The position numbers and the translations under genes are program-made. This document shows positions 14,619 through 24,060 of a DNA stretch of 64,000 nt, in pieces. Where the stretch lies: contig NZ_SMKZ01000014.1 of NCBI RefSeq assembly GCF_004349065.1, positions 78,272 through 142,271 on the forward strand. Reading direction: 5' to 3'. The notes beneath the pieces are model-generated. The model saw only the letters and a list, made by a program, of their open reading frames with translations, was not told the origin of the DNA and made no database searches. The stretch's first letter is position 1, and every line of letters starts with the position of its first letter. The DNA is from Jiangella asiatica. Lineage in GTDB: Bacteria; Actinomycetota; Actinomycetes; Jiangellales; Jiangellaceae.

Positions 14619-17075
14619 ACCGACTGGCCGGTCCTCCGCCGGTACGACACCGACCACTCGCTGCGCATCGCCCTGCCGCTCGGCGGCATCGGCACTGGGA
14701 CCGTCTCGCTCGGCGGCCGTGGCGACCTGCGCGACTGGGAGATCATGAACCGGCCCGCGAAGGGATGGACACCGCGCGACAGCTTCTTCGCCATCCGGGC
14801 CGGCGACACCGTCCGGGCGCTCGAGGGACCGATCGACCCCGTCCTCTATGAGGGCTGGGAAGGTGCGGCCGTCGCCAACCACAGCCTGCCGCGGTTCTCC
14901 CGATCGGCGTTCCTGGCCGCCTACCCGCTCGGGCAGGTGCTGCTGAACGACCCCGCCGTGCCGGTGTCGGTGCGCCTGCGCGCGTTCAACCCGCTGGTCC
15001 CCGCCGACCTCGACGCCAGCTCGATCCCGGTCGCGGTACTGCGCTACGCCGTGACCAACACCGGCGGCGAGCCGCTCGACGTCACCGTCGCCGGCAGCGT
15101 TCGCAACCTCGCCACGGACGACCACCGCAATGCCGCCCGCCGCGAGCCCGGACTCGACGGCGTCCTGCTCGCCGCCGGCGGCGACGAGCGGGACGAGAGG
15201 TGGGGCTCGATCGCGCTGGCGGTGCTCGACGAGGACGACATCAGCCTCCGCACCGCCTGGGCCGGGTCCAGCTGGGGCGGTCCGCTGCTTGACTTCTGGG
15301 ACGACCTGCGCGCCGACGGCCGGCTGGACGAACGGCCCGCCGCGGCCGGCGAGCCGGTGGCGTCCGTCGCCGCCATGCGCACGCTCGCGCCCGGTGTGAC
15401 GCACACGTTCACGTTCCTGCTGACCTGGCACTACCCGAACCGGATGGACTGGCGCGGCGAGAACGTCATCGGCAACCACTACACCCAGGCCTACCGCGAC
15501 GCCTGGGACGTCGTCGCACGCATTGCGCCGGCGCTGGCGAACCTGGAGGACCGCACCGTCGGATTCGTCGATGCGCTGGCCGGCAGCGACCTGCCCGGCA
15601 CCGTCGTCGAGGCGGCCCTCAGCAACGTCAGCACGCTGCGCAGCCAGACCTGCTTCCGCACCCCCGACGGCCGGTTCTACGGCTGGGAGGGCTGCCTCGA
15701 CGACCACGGCAGCTGCCACGGCAACTGCACCCACGTGTGGAACTACGAGCTCGCCACGCCGTACCTGTTCGGCGAGCTGGCCAGGTCCATGCGCGAGCTG
15801 GAGTTCCTCCACGCCACCGGCGACGACGGCCACATGAGCTTCCGGCTGGACCTGCCGCTGGACCGCGCCCGCGCACACGGCGTGGCCGCGGCCGACGGCC
15901 AGATGGGCTGCATCGTCAAGCTTTACCGCGAGTGGCGCCTGTCCGGCGACGACGACCTGCTGCGCTCGCTGTGGCCCGCGGCGCGCCGGGCACTGGAGTT
16001 CGCGTGGATCCCCGGCGGCTGGGACGCCGACCGCGACGGCGTCATGGAGGGCTCGCAGCACAACACCATGGACGTGGAGTACTTCGGCCCCAACCCCGAG
16101 ATCGGAACGTGGTACCTGGCCGCGCTGCGCGCTTGCGAGGAGATGGCGCGGCACCTCGGCGACGACGCCTTCGCCGACATCTGCGCCGACCTGTTCGCCC
16201 GCGGCAGCTCCTGGATCGACGAGCACCTGTTCAATGGCGAGTACTACCGGCACGAGATCCGCCCGCCCGGCAGCGAGGACGCCATCGCGCCCGGGCTGCG
16301 GCTGCCCGGCATCGGCGCCCGCGACCTGGTCGAGCCGGAGCTGCAGATCGGCGACGGCTGCCTCACCGACCAGCTCGTCGGGCAGAACCTTGCCCACCTC
16401 ACCGGCCTGGGCCACCTGCTCGACCCGGACAACGAACGAACCACGCTGCGCAGCATCCTGCGCCACAACGACCGCACCGGACCGGCCGCCGAGTTCAACC
16501 CGAAGCGCAGCTACGCCCTGGCCGACGAGCCGGGACTCGTGGTCGCGTCCTACCCCCGGGGCAACCGGCCGGCCCGGCCGTTCCCCTACTACGCCGAGGT
16601 GTGGACCGGCCTGGAGTACACCGCGGCCATCGGGCTGATCCAGGCCGGCCTGGCCGACGACGGGGTGCGCGTCGTCGATGCGGTGCGCAGCCGGTTCGAC
16701 GGCCGCCGGCGCAACCCGTTCGACGAGGCCGAGTGCGGCCACCACTACGTCCGGGCCATGGCCTCCTGGGGAACCGTCCCAGCGCTGACCGGCTTCGACT
16801 ACGACGGCGTCACCGGCACGCTCCGCATCGCCGCGGCGTCCGGGACCGACCGGCCGGTCCGGTGGTTCTGGTCCAGCGGCGACGCCTGGGGCACCCTCAC
16901 CCAGCGACCCGCCGACGACGGCGTCGAGGTCACCCTGGCGGTGCGAGGTGGGCGGCTGCGGCTGCGGTCGATCGCGCTGACCGGCGTCGGCGCGACGGAG
17001 CTGCCGGAGCGCACGCTGGCCGCCGGCCACACCGTCGAGGTCACCGTACCCGCCGGAGCGTCTGTCGGCGGGTGA
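14616..17075 (+). CDS. GH116-type glycoside hydrolase (glucosylceramidase-like)
   Basis: An 819-residue cytoplasmic enzyme with the GH116 two-domain layout. The N-terminal beta-sandwich starts IALPLGGIGTGTVSLGGRGD, and the C-terminal (alpha/alpha)6 barrel carries HGSCHGNCTHVWNYE (nucleophile Glu expected in VWNYE). EGSQHNTMDVEYFGPNPEIG follows, with Asp a candidate acid/base. Bacterial members act on beta-glucosides or xylosides rather than lipids. No signal peptide. The ATG overlaps the stop of the relict gene by 4 bases. It is convergent with the rhamnosidase gene; possible roles are processing of imported plant oligosaccharides or glucosides. Confidence 0.88.
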   Translation: MTDWPVLRRYDTDHSLRIALPLGGIGTGTVSLGGRGDLRDWEIMNRPAKGWTPRDSFFAIRAGDTVRALEGPIDPVLYEGWEGAAVANHSLPRFSRSAFLAAYPLGQVLLNDPAVPVSVRLRAFNPLVPADLDASSIPVAVLRYAVTNTGGEPLDVTVAGSVRNLATDDHRNAARREPGLDGVLLAAGGDERDERWGSIALAVLDEDDISLRTAWAGSSWGGPLLDFWDDLRADGRLDERPAAAGEPVASVAAMRTLAPGVTHTFTFLLTWHYPNRMDWRGENVIGNHYTQAYRDAWDVVARIAPALANLEDRTVGFVDALAGSDLPGTVVEAALSNVSTLRSQTCFRTPDGRFYGWEGCLDDHGSCHGNCTHVWNYELATPYLFGELARSMRELEFLHATGDDGHMSFRLDLPLDRARAHGVAAADGQMGCIVKLYREWRLSGDDDLLRSLWPAARRALEFAWIPGGWDADRDGVMEGSQHNTMDVEYFGPNPEIGTWYLAALRACEEMARHLGDDAFADICADLFARGSSWIDEHLFNGEYYRHEIRPPGSEDAIAPGLRLPGIGARDLVEPELQIGDGCLTDQLVGQNLAHLTGLGHLLDPDNERTTLRSILRHNDRTGPAAEFNPKRSYALADEPGLVVASYPRGNRPARPFPYYAEVWTGLEYTAAIGLIQAGLADDGVRVVDAVRSRFDGRRRNPFDEAECGHHYVRAMASWGTVPALTGFDYDGVTGTLRIAAASGTDRPVRWFWSSGDAWGTLTQRPADDGVEVTLAVRGGRLRLRSIALTGVGATELPERTLAAGHTVEVTVPAGASVGG

Positions 17076-17106
17076 CCAGCCGTCTCAGGCCGGCCGACCA
17101 GCCGGC

Positions 17107-20100
17107 TCAGCCGGTGAACCGGTGCCGGCCGGAGCCGACCTCGCGACCGGACCCGTCCGGCAGCACCACCTCGGCGACCGCGTTGACCGGGACGGACAGG
17201 TCGACGGCGAGCACGCCGCCGTCGCGGCGGCGCCACGCCAGCCCGACCGGGCCGCGCACCGTCCGCACGGTGATGCTCGCCGCCGGCAGCGTCTCGACGG
17301 CGCCCGGACGGACCCGGAACCGCGCCCAGCCCGGCTCCAGCGGCTCGACCCCGGCGGCGCGCTCCACCAGCCACTGCACCGCCAGGCTGAGCGTGGCGTC
17401 GTTGTTGCCGCGGGAGTCGACCTCCCACGACTCCCAGAACGTGGAGGCACCCAGCGATCGCAAGAACCCGTACGACGGGTAGGTGCGCCGGTTGAGCACC
17501 GCGTGCGCGAGGTCGGACCGGCCGTGGTCGGACAGCGCGAACGGCAGCGCCCCGGTGCCCAGCGCCCCGGTGTCCAGGTGCCGGCCGCGAGCCTGCACGT
17601 CAGCGGCCAGGTTGGCGGCCACGGCGGCGGCATGCTCCGGCGGCACCAGTCCGAACGCGAGCGGCACGGCGTTGCTTGTCTGCCGGTAGCCGGCCGCCGG
17701 AAGCGAGGTGGTGTAGACACCGGTCGCGGGGTCGAGGAAGCGCTCGGTCAGCAGCGTCGTGAGACGGTCCAGCCGGGCCTGCCAGCCGGCCGCACGGCCG
17801 TCGTCGCCCACCAGCTCGGCGAGCGCGACCGCGTCGCGCAGGGTCTGGATCGTGTAGACGGTACCGACGATCTCGCCGCCCTCCGGCGCCTGCGGTGACC
17901 CGTGCTCCGCGCCGTGCAGCGGCGGGTACCAGTCGCCGAAGTGGTCCGGCGCCGGCTCGTCGCCGATGCGTCCGAGCAGCCAGTCGACGTAGCGGGCGAC
18001 GGCGTCGAAGTGCCGCTCCGGCACCGTCCGGTCGCCGTAGGTCAGCCAGTACCTTCGGACCAGGTAGGGATAGACGCCGGTCGAGCTGGGCGTCAGCAGC
18101 CCGCCGTGCCACGGGATCCCGTGCGGCGCGTAGACCGTGACCTCGCCGTCGGGCTCCTGGCACAGCCGGATGTCGTCCAGCCACTTCGCGAACAGCCCCG
18201 CCATCCCGAGCTGGTAGAGCATGGGGGCGGTCGCCCGGTACGTGGAGCTGGTCCAGCCGATCTTCGTGTACATCGGCGCGTTGTCCGGGTAGCCGTGCAG
18301 TCCGTTGATCGCGGTCTGCCGGAACGCGTCGGCGATCCACTGCAGCTCGGGGTCGTCCAGCCGCAGGTCCATCGTCTCGGCCAGGTCGCTCTGGACCGTG
18401 ACGGCGACGACGTCGACCTCGCGCGGCGCCGTCACCTCGACGTAGCGGAAGCCCTTGTAGGTGAACGACGGCTGCCACGTCTCACGGCCGCGGCCGGCGG
18501 CGACGTACTCGTCGACATTGAAACGGCCGACGATGGACGGGTTGTTCACCCCACCGGGCGCACCCACCTCGATCCGGCCGCTCGGCCCGATCTTCTCGCT
18601 GTACAGCGCGCTGACGACGGCGTCGGCGGGCAATCGGCCGGAGATGCGCACCCAGCCGGCCAGCACGACCCCGAAGTCGTACAGCCGCGTGTGTTCGTCG
18701 AGCCGCCGCACCTCGACCGGCTCCACCTCGTCCGCGGCCCGGATCACGTCGAGCGGGTGTGCGACGAGGCGGCCACCCGGCCCCGGCACCTCCGGCGCCG
18801 CGCGCCAAGCACCGTCGTCGTAACCGGGCTCGGACCAGCCGTTCAGCCGCACCGCCACCCGCGCGTCGTACGTCTCGCCGGTCAGCACGCCGTCGTAGGT
18901 GGTCGGGCCCTCGATGACCCGCCAGTCCGGCCCGCTGGTCACGATCACCCGGTCGCCGCCGGCCAGCGTCACCTCGAGCACGGCGGTCAGCCGCGGCTCG
19001 GTCACCCAGCGGGCGAGGTTGCTGCCGTCGCTGTCCGGTGCCCGGGTGGCGAAGAAGCCGCGGCCCAGTGCCACACCGATCGCGTTGCGGCCGGTCCGCA
19101 GCAGCCCGGTGACGTCGTGGGTGGTGTACAGCACCCGCCGGTCGTAGTCGGTGGGCGGCGGTGAGAGTCGCGCGTCGCCCGCGCGCTCGCCGTTGAGCCA
19201 CGCGACGGCCAGTCCCAGCCCGCAGAGGCGGAGACGGGCCGACTCGACCGGGCCGGGCAGGTCGAACTCGTGCCGCAGCAGTGGATCGGCCGGCGGGTCC
19301 GGCGGCAGCCCATACAGCCAGCGGTCCGGGACGGTCTCGTCCGCCTCCCCGTCGACGACGGCGGCACCGTACGGGTAGTCGTCGGGGCTCGACCCGCCCT
19401 GCCAGCCGAGCTCGCCGGCCGCCTCGGACAGCTCGAGGTAGAACGTGCCCGGCTGGGCCTCGACGGGGAGGTCGAGCCGGCCCTGCGCCTCACCGCCGCC
19501 GAGACCGGTGACGACGTCGCTGGCCACCAGCTCACCGTCCGGGCCGTCGCGGCGCAATGTGATGCGGCAACCCGCGGACTCGTCCGCGGTGCTGAGCAGG
19601 ACGGCCACCGCGGCCAGCGGCGAGACGGAGACGAACGTCTGGCCGAGCGTGTGGCCCGGCAGCAGCGGGACGGCCTCGTACCCGCCGGGCGCCAAGGTGC
19701 GGGTGGGACGGGGGACCTCGAGGCCGGTACCGATCCAGCGGCCGCTCCACTCGTCCTCGGTCAGCAGCGCGGTCTCGAACCAGGCCGGCTCGCTCCACGG
19801 GCCCCGCCGCCCGGACTCGTCCCACACCCGGACCGCCCAGTGGTAGCGGGTGCGGGAACGCAGCGGCGGACCGGCGTAGACCTGAGCGGTCTGCTCGCCG
19901 GACTCCACCCGGCCGGAGTCCCAGACGTCGCCGCGGCCGTCTCGCAGCCGGCCGGTACCGCTCGCGACGAGGAGCTGGTAGGCGCTCTGGTACCGGTCGG
20001 ACCCGCCGCCCTCGAGCAGCCAGCCGAAGCGAGGCGCCGTCGTATCGATGCCCAGCGGGTCGCTCAGGTGGTCGGTGGTGAGGCCGGCGGCACGGAGCGG

Positions 20101-20229
20101 GCCGTGGCCCGCCGCCGGCTGGCTCGACTCCGTCTGGCCGGCTGCCGGCTGACCGGCGGCTGCCGGGGACGGCGTGGCGGCCAGCGCCGCGGCACCGGCG
20201 ACGCCACCGACGAACGTTCTCCGGCTCAT
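17107..20229 (-). CDS. Tat-exported alpha-L-rhamnosidase (GH78)
   Basis: A 1040-residue exported enzyme removing terminal alpha-L-rhamnose from plant glycans or flavonoids. It starts MSRRTFVGGVAGAAALAATP, a twin-arginine signal. A leading fn3-like region (DPLGIDTTAPRFGWLLEG, YQLLVASGTG, WDSGRVESG) is followed by carbohydrate-binding beta domains and the (alpha/alpha)6 barrel (DNAPMYTKIGWTSSTY, LTPSSTGVYPYLVRRYWLTY, WYPPLHGAEHGSPQ, PSYGFLRSLGASTFWESWE). The typical DGPKRDR-type motif appears as DNAPMYTKIGW, so the catalytic acids deserve checking. The ATG at 20229 is chosen; ATGs further upstream lie in a 27-bp palindrome. No clear ribosome site is seen. tatA is next to it. Confidence 0.88.
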   Translation of the reverse strand: MSRRTFVGGVAGAAALAATPSPAAAGQPAAGQTESSQPAAGHGPLRAAGLTTDHLSDPLGIDTTAPRFGWLLEGGGSDRYQSAYQLLVASGTGRLRDGRGDVWDSGRVESGEQTAQVYAGPPLRSRTRYHWAVRVWDESGRRGPWSEPAWFETALLTEDEWSGRWIGTGLEVPRPTRTLAPGGYEAVPLLPGHTLGQTFVSVSPLAAVAVLLSTADESAGCRITLRRDGPDGELVASDVVTGLGGGEAQGRLDLPVEAQPGTFYLELSEAAGELGWQGGSSPDDYPYGAAVVDGEADETVPDRWLYGLPPDPPADPLLRHEFDLPGPVESARLRLCGLGLAVAWLNGERAGDARLSPPPTDYDRRVLYTTHDVTGLLRTGRNAIGVALGRGFFATRAPDSDGSNLARWVTEPRLTAVLEVTLAGGDRVIVTSGPDWRVIEGPTTYDGVLTGETYDARVAVRLNGWSEPGYDDGAWRAAPEVPGPGGRLVAHPLDVIRAADEVEPVEVRRLDEHTRLYDFGVVLAGWVRISGRLPADAVVSALYSEKIGPSGRIEVGAPGGVNNPSIVGRFNVDEYVAAGRGRETWQPSFTYKGFRYVEVTAPREVDVVAVTVQSDLAETMDLRLDDPELQWIADAFRQTAINGLHGYPDNAPMYTKIGWTSSTYRATAPMLYQLGMAGLFAKWLDDIRLCQEPDGEVTVYAPHGIPWHGGLLTPSSTGVYPYLVRRYWLTYGDRTVPERHFDAVARYVDWLLGRIGDEPAPDHFGDWYPPLHGAEHGSPQAPEGGEIVGTVYTIQTLRDAVALAELVGDDGRAAGWQARLDRLTTLLTERFLDPATGVYTTSLPAAGYRQTSNAVPLAFGLVPPEHAAAVAANLAADVQARGRHLDTGALGTGALPFALSDHGRSDLAHAVLNRRTYPSYGFLRSLGASTFWESWEVDSRGNNDATLSLAVQWLVERAAGVEPLEPGWARFRVRPGAVETLPAASITVRTVRGPVGLAWRRRDGGVLAVDLSVPVNAVAEVVLPDGSGREVGSGRHRFTG

Positions 20230-20237
20230 CCGCGCGC

Positions 20238-20264
20238 GGTTGTATCGCATGATGCGATACAACC
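20238..20264. promoter_or_regulatory. Perfect 27-bp palindrome ahead of the rhamnosidase
   Basis: Arms GGTTGTATCGCAT (20238-20250) and ATGCGATACAACC (20252-20264) are exact inverted repeats around a single central base. The palindrome ends 9 bases before the GH78 ATG, in the position of a promoter operator. The TTGTAT...ATACAA outline resembles GntR/FadR-type sites. No regulator gene is adjacent, so the protein that reads it is unknown. Confidence 0.8.
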
Positions 20265-20355
20265 AAGCGGCGCCTTCAGATCGGCGTCAGATCGACGTCA
20301 TGCGGCTTTACAGCAGGTCACCGCCGGGCATCGAGGCTCGGCGGGCCGGTGAGGT

Positions 20356-20655
20356 CTACGGGGTGGGACGCGGCTGCGGGTCGGCGCTCGGCGTGGCCGG
20401 CTGCGCCGGGGCGGCAGGCGTGTCGGCCACCGTGTCCGCGGTCGGCGGGACTGGGGCGTCCGGGGTGACCGGCGGGGCCTGGGTGGTCGGCGCGGGCGTG
20501 GTGCCGGCCTCGGCGGGACGCTGCTGCATCTCGGTCTTGAAGATCCGCAGCGACTGGCCGATGCCACGGGCCATGTCCGGCATCCGCTTGGCGCCGAAGA
20601 GCAGGAACACGACGATGAGTCCGATGATCAGCTCAGGTGTACCGATGCTGGGCAT
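20356..20655 (-). CDS. tatA: Sec-independent translocase subunit TatA
   Basis: A 99-residue protein starting [20 protein letters not shown], the usual single membrane helix. Next comes the amphipathic helix [20 protein letters not shown] and a Pro/Ala-rich cytoplasmic tail. TatA multimers form the pore for folded proteins with twin-arginine signals, several of which are encoded in this window (GH78, PL4). AGGAAG lies 10 bases before the ATG. It sits beside the secDF gene, giving a small protein-export neighbourhood. Confidence 0.92.
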   Translation of the reverse strand: MPSIGTPELIIGLIVVFLLFGAKRMPDMARGIGQSLRIFKTEMQQRPAEAGTTPAPTTQAPPVTPDAPVPPTADTVADTPAAPAQPATPSADPQPRPTP

Positions 20656-20763
20656 GTGGTCACTTCTTCCTGACAGGTACCGGTCCACCCCATCGTACGC
20701 CGCCACCGGCACGGGTAAGGTTGGCGCCGACCAGGGGGACACCGTCGGAGGGAGGTCGAGGCC

Positions 20764-21192
20764 GTGACCGGACACCGGTCCGGACGACGCCTGCTCCCCA
20801 GGAGCGGGTCGTTCTCAGCCGTCCTCTTCTCCGGCGTCCTGATGATCCTGTCCGGTGCGTTGGTGCTGCTCTCGGCCGCCCTGCCGGCAGCTGCGGGCCA
20901 GGGCTCCGGGTCACGCGGCAGCGCCGTCGAGGTCGGCGGCGGCGCCGAAGACACCACCGCACCGCCAGCCGCACCGTCCGTCGACGGAGTCGACGAGCGC
21001 GCCGGCACCGTCACGGTCACGGCGCCCACCGGCAAGCTGGGCTACGCACCGCCGGCCGCGGCCGGCACCGAGGTCGACCCTCTCGACCTGTTCACCCTCG
21101 GGGCCGGCGACGGTCGCGGCGACGATGCGCCGGCCGAGGTCTCCTGGGCCGCCACCGACCCCGACCGGGGACCGCCGGCGAACCGGCAGTAG
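20764..21192 (+). CDS. Secreted or membrane-anchored hypothetical protein
   Basis: A 142-residue protein starting at a GTG with GGAGGGAGG 8 bases ahead. One hydrophobic segment ([20 protein letters not shown]) is followed by a low-complexity region rich in Ala, Pro and Gly ([15 protein letters not shown]), with no recognisable domain. It lies just upstream of secDF on the same strand, with the TatA gene divergent, so it may be co-transcribed with secDF. No function assigned. Confidence 0.6.
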   Translation: MTGHRSGRRLLPRSGSFSAVLFSGVLMILSGALVLLSAALPAAAGQGSGSRGSAVEVGGGAEDTTAPPAAPSVDGVDERAGTVTVTAPTGKLGYAPPAAAGTEVDPLDLFTLGAGDGRGDDAPAEVSWAATDPDRGPPANRQ

Positions 21193-21270
21193 ACGCTCCC
21201 TGCCCTCGCTTTCCTCCCCTGCCTGGCCGCGCCACTACAGCCCGCCGGGCACGCTTCCTGGAGACCCACT

Positions 21271-23709
21271 GTGGATCGCATGTCCGCGCTCTACCTCTTC
21301 ATAGGTGCCATTGCCGTCATCCTCGGCACGTACAACCTGCTGCGCCATCGTGCCAAGCGTCGCGGCACCGACCCGCCGGACGGCAGCCGGGTGTTCCGCG
21401 CCGTCGTCGCGTTCCTGGTCCTGACCGGGTCCGCGTTCGTCACCCTGACCAGTAGCCCCAACCTCGGGCTCGATCTGGAGGGCGGCGCCCAGATCGTCCT
21501 GGAGACGCAGGACTCCGACACCGTCCAGGCCGACGCCGAGTCCACCGACCGGGCTCTGGAGGTGCTGCGCCGCCGGGTCGACGCGCTCGGCGTCTCCGAG
21601 CCGTCGTTGAGCCGGTCCGGCGACCGGCGCATCATCGTCGAGCTGCCCGGCGTCTCCGACCCGCGGGACGCCTCGGAAGCCCTCGGCCAGACGGCCCAGC
21701 TGACCGTCCACCCCGTCCTCGGCTACGACACCTCGAGCATCCCGACGGAGACCCCGACCGAGACCCCCGCGCCGACGGAGACCCCCGCGCCGGAGACCCC
21801 GAGCGAGGACTCGATCGTGCTGCCCGACGAGTCGGGGCAGCCGCTGCTGCTGGCCCCGTCGGCGATGACCGGTGAGGAGATCAGCGGCGCCGACGCCGTC
21901 TTCGACGTCAACCAGGGCGGCTGGCTGGTCACCATCGACTTCACCGGCAGTGGCGGCGACACCTGGGCGCAGCTGACCAGCGACGCGGCCTGCCAGCCGG
22001 AGGGCGACCCGACCCGTCGCATCGCCATCGTGCTGGACAACGAGATCATCTCCTCGCCCAACGTCACCAGCTCGGTGGCGTGCGGCGTGGGTATCCGCGG
22101 CGGCCAGACCCAGATCACCGGCGACTTCGAAGAGGACGAGGCCAAGGACCTGGCCGCCCTGATCAAGGGCGGCGCGCTACCCGTTCCCGTCGAGGTCGTG
22201 GAGCAGCGCGTCGTCGGCCCCACGCTCGGCGACGCGGCCATCGAGGCCAGCGCCTGGGCCGCGATCATCGGCATGGGCCTGACCGCCGTCTTCATCGCGA
22301 TCGCGTACCGGCTCTTCGGTGTCATGGCCATCCTCGCCCTGGTCGGCTACGCGGCCATCGCCTACGCCGCGCTCAGCGCGCTGGGCGCCACGCTGACCCT
22401 GCCCGGCCTGGCCGGCTTCGTGTTGGCCATCGGCATGGCCGTCGACGCCAACGTGCTGATCTTCGAACGAGCACGGGAGGACTACGTCGACGGCAAGACC
22501 AAGAGCCTGCGCGGCGCGGTCCAGAGCGGCTTCAAGAACGCGCTGTCGGCCATCGCCGACTCCAACGTCACCACCCTGCTCGCGGCGGCCCTGCTGTTCT
22601 TCCTCGCCTCCGGACCGGTCCGCGGCTTCGGCGTGACGCTGACCATCGGTGTGCTCGCGTCCCTGCTGTCGGCCCTGGTGCTGAGCCGGGTGCTGTGCGA
22701 GTGGCTGGCCGACCGGAAGTGGCTGCGCAACCACCCCGACGCGAGCGGTCTGGCCCACCACGGTCGGGTGCGTCTGTGGCTGCGCCGGCGCAACCCGCAG
22801 CTCATGGCCCGGCCGGGCCGGTGGCTGATCATCTCCGCGCTCGCGGTGGTTGTCGGTGGCGCGGGCATCTTCGTGCGCGGGCTGGACTACGGCATCGAGT
22901 TCACCGGCGGCCGGCTGGTCGAGGTCTCCACCACCGAGCAGCTGGACGTCGACGACGCCCGCGACGCGGTCGCCGAGGCCGGGTTCCCGACCGCCATCGT
23001 CCAAGAGTCCGGCGACGACGACATCACCGTCCGCGCCAGCGACATGGACGACGACGGCGCCGCCGCCGTCGTCGAGACCCTCGGCGAGCTCGGCGGCGGC
23101 TCGGAGCTCATCCGCGACGAGCTGGTCGGTCCGAGCCTCGGCGACGAGCTGCGCCGCAACGCGATCATCGCGCTGTCGGTGGCCCTGGTCGCCCAGCTGG
23201 CCTATCTGGCGATCCGGTTCCGCTGGACCTTCGGCACCGGCGCCGTCATCGCGCTGTTCCAGAACGCCATCGTCACCCTGGGCATCTTCGCCTGGATCGG
23301 CAAGCCGATCGACGGCATCTTCCTGGCCGCGATGCTGACGATCATCGGCTACACGGTCAACGACTCCGTCGTCGTCTTCGACCGCATCCGCGAGACCTGG
23401 ACACGCAAGGAGGGCGAGGACTTCGCCCAGGTGGCCAACACCGCGATCCTGAACACGCTGCCACGCTCGGTGAACACTGGCGCCAGCACGCTGTTCATCC
23501 TTCTCGCGCTGCTCTTCCTGGGCGGCGACTCCCTGTCCGACTTCGCCCTAGCGCTGGTGCTGGGCATCCTGATCGGCACCTACTCGTCCAACTTCACCGC
23601 AACGCCACTGGCGATCACACTGGAGCGGAAGAAGCCCGCCCCGCCGCCGCCGGTCAAGAAGGCCGACAAGCGTAGTCGGGAAGACCCCAACTACGGCGCC
23701 GTGGTCTGA
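21271..23709 (+). CDS. secDF: Fused SecDF preprotein translocase subunit
   Basis: RND-type accessory to SecYEG that uses proton motive force to pull proteins out. The 812-residue chain contains both halves. SecD has an extra N-terminal helix (SALYLFIGAIAVILGTYNLL), motif GLDLEGGAQIVLE, a P1 domain with a Thr/Glu/Pro linker and six helices. SecF starts GLDYGIEFTGGRLVEVST and has its own helices with GYTVNDSVVVFDRIRE. Actinobacteria normally carry separate secD and secF and sometimes, as in Streptomyces coelicolor, an additional fused copy; this is probably that accessory copy. The GTG at 21271 has TGGAG 7 bases upstream. A strong terminator follows. Confidence 0.93.
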   Translation: MDRMSALYLFIGAIAVILGTYNLLRHRAKRRGTDPPDGSRVFRAVVAFLVLTGSAFVTLTSSPNLGLDLEGGAQIVLETQDSDTVQADAESTDRALEVLRRRVDALGVSEPSLSRSGDRRIIVELPGVSDPRDASEALGQTAQLTVHPVLGYDTSSIPTETPTETPAPTETPAPETPSEDSIVLPDESGQPLLLAPSAMTGEEISGADAVFDVNQGGWLVTIDFTGSGGDTWAQLTSDAACQPEGDPTRRIAIVLDNEIISSPNVTSSVACGVGIRGGQTQITGDFEEDEAKDLAALIKGGALPVPVEVVEQRVVGPTLGDAAIEASAWAAIIGMGLTAVFIAIAYRLFGVMAILALVGYAAIAYAALSALGATLTLPGLAGFVLAIGMAVDANVLIFERAREDYVDGKTKSLRGAVQSGFKNALSAIADSNVTTLLAAALLFFLASGPVRGFGVTLTIGVLASLLSALVLSRVLCEWLADRKWLRNHPDASGLAHHGRVRLWLRRRNPQLMARPGRWLIISALAVVVGGAGIFVRGLDYGIEFTGGRLVEVSTTEQLDVDDARDAVAEAGFPTAIVQESGDDDITVRASDMDDDGAAAVVETLGELGGGSELIRDELVGPSLGDELRRNAIIALSVALVAQLAYLAIRFRWTFGTGAVIALFQNAIVTLGIFAWIGKPIDGIFLAAMLTIIGYTVNDSVVVFDRIRETWTRKEGEDFAQVANTAILNTLPRSVNTGASTLFILLALLFLGGDSLSDFALALVLGILIGTYSSNFTATPLAITLERKKPAPPPPVKKADKRSREDPNYGAVV

Positions 23710-23728
23710 GCCCAGACTGGTTGGAGGG

Positions 23729-23756
23729 ACGGTACCCGCTCGGGTACCGTTTCCTC
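23729..23756 (+). terminator. Intrinsic terminator after secDF
   Basis: ACGGTACCC (23729-23737) and GGGTACCGT (23742-23750) form a nine-pair stem with a tetraloop, followed by TTTCCTCT-like pyrimidines. It separates secDF from the tRNA gene. Confidence 0.85.
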
Positions 23757-23760
23757 TCCT

Positions 23761-23837
23761 GCCCGAATAGCTCAGCTGGTCAGAGCAACCGCCTTGTAAG
23801 CGGTAGGTCGTCGGTTCGAATCCGACTTCGGGCTCCA
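23761..23837 (+). tRNA. tRNA-Thr (anticodon TGT)
   Basis: The full cloverleaf is visible. Acceptor arms GCCCGAA and TTCGGGC pair, the D-arm is AGCTCAGCTGGTCAGAGCA, and the anticodon stem ACCGC/GCGGT holds the loop CTTGTAA with TGT at 23795-23797. The T-loop is GGTTCGAATCC, and an encoded CCA ends at 23837. TGT reads ACA (and ACG by wobble) threonine codons, rare in this GC-rich genome. Confidence 0.95.
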
Positions 23838-23990
23838 CCTGCGCAGACGCTGGTGGCGCCTGCGCGACAAGATCGCCAGACAGCCAACGGGTGGAGCAGG
23901 GCTGTCGCATGAATGCTTGCTGTAGCAAGCGCGCCGGAGGATCACGGCGGGACACGCCCGTGCGGCGCCGTTGATCATCAACGTTGGGCG

Positions 23991-24060
23991 ACATCACCAG
24001 GACTTCTGGTGCGTCACCATGCTTGCATCCCTGAGGAAGCACCAGAAGCCCTGGTGATGT
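23991..24060. repeat. Dispersed hairpin element, copy B (best palindrome)
   Basis: Left arm 23991-24012 (begins ACATCACCAGG, ends CTTCTGGTGC) and right arm 24039-24060 pair at 21 of 22 positions around a 26-base loop containing CACCATGCTTGCAT. The element lies between the tRNA and the convergent MFS gene. No gene is seen between 23838 and 24163. Confidence 0.85.

Noticed and set aside
14598..17030. 810-residue minus-strand frame opposite GH116
   Set aside because: Val/Gly/Arg-rich shadow of the GH116 gene in mirrored codon position.
23991..24060. Insertion-sequence terminal repeats
   Set aside because: No transposase gene lies between any pair of copies and no target duplications are evident.
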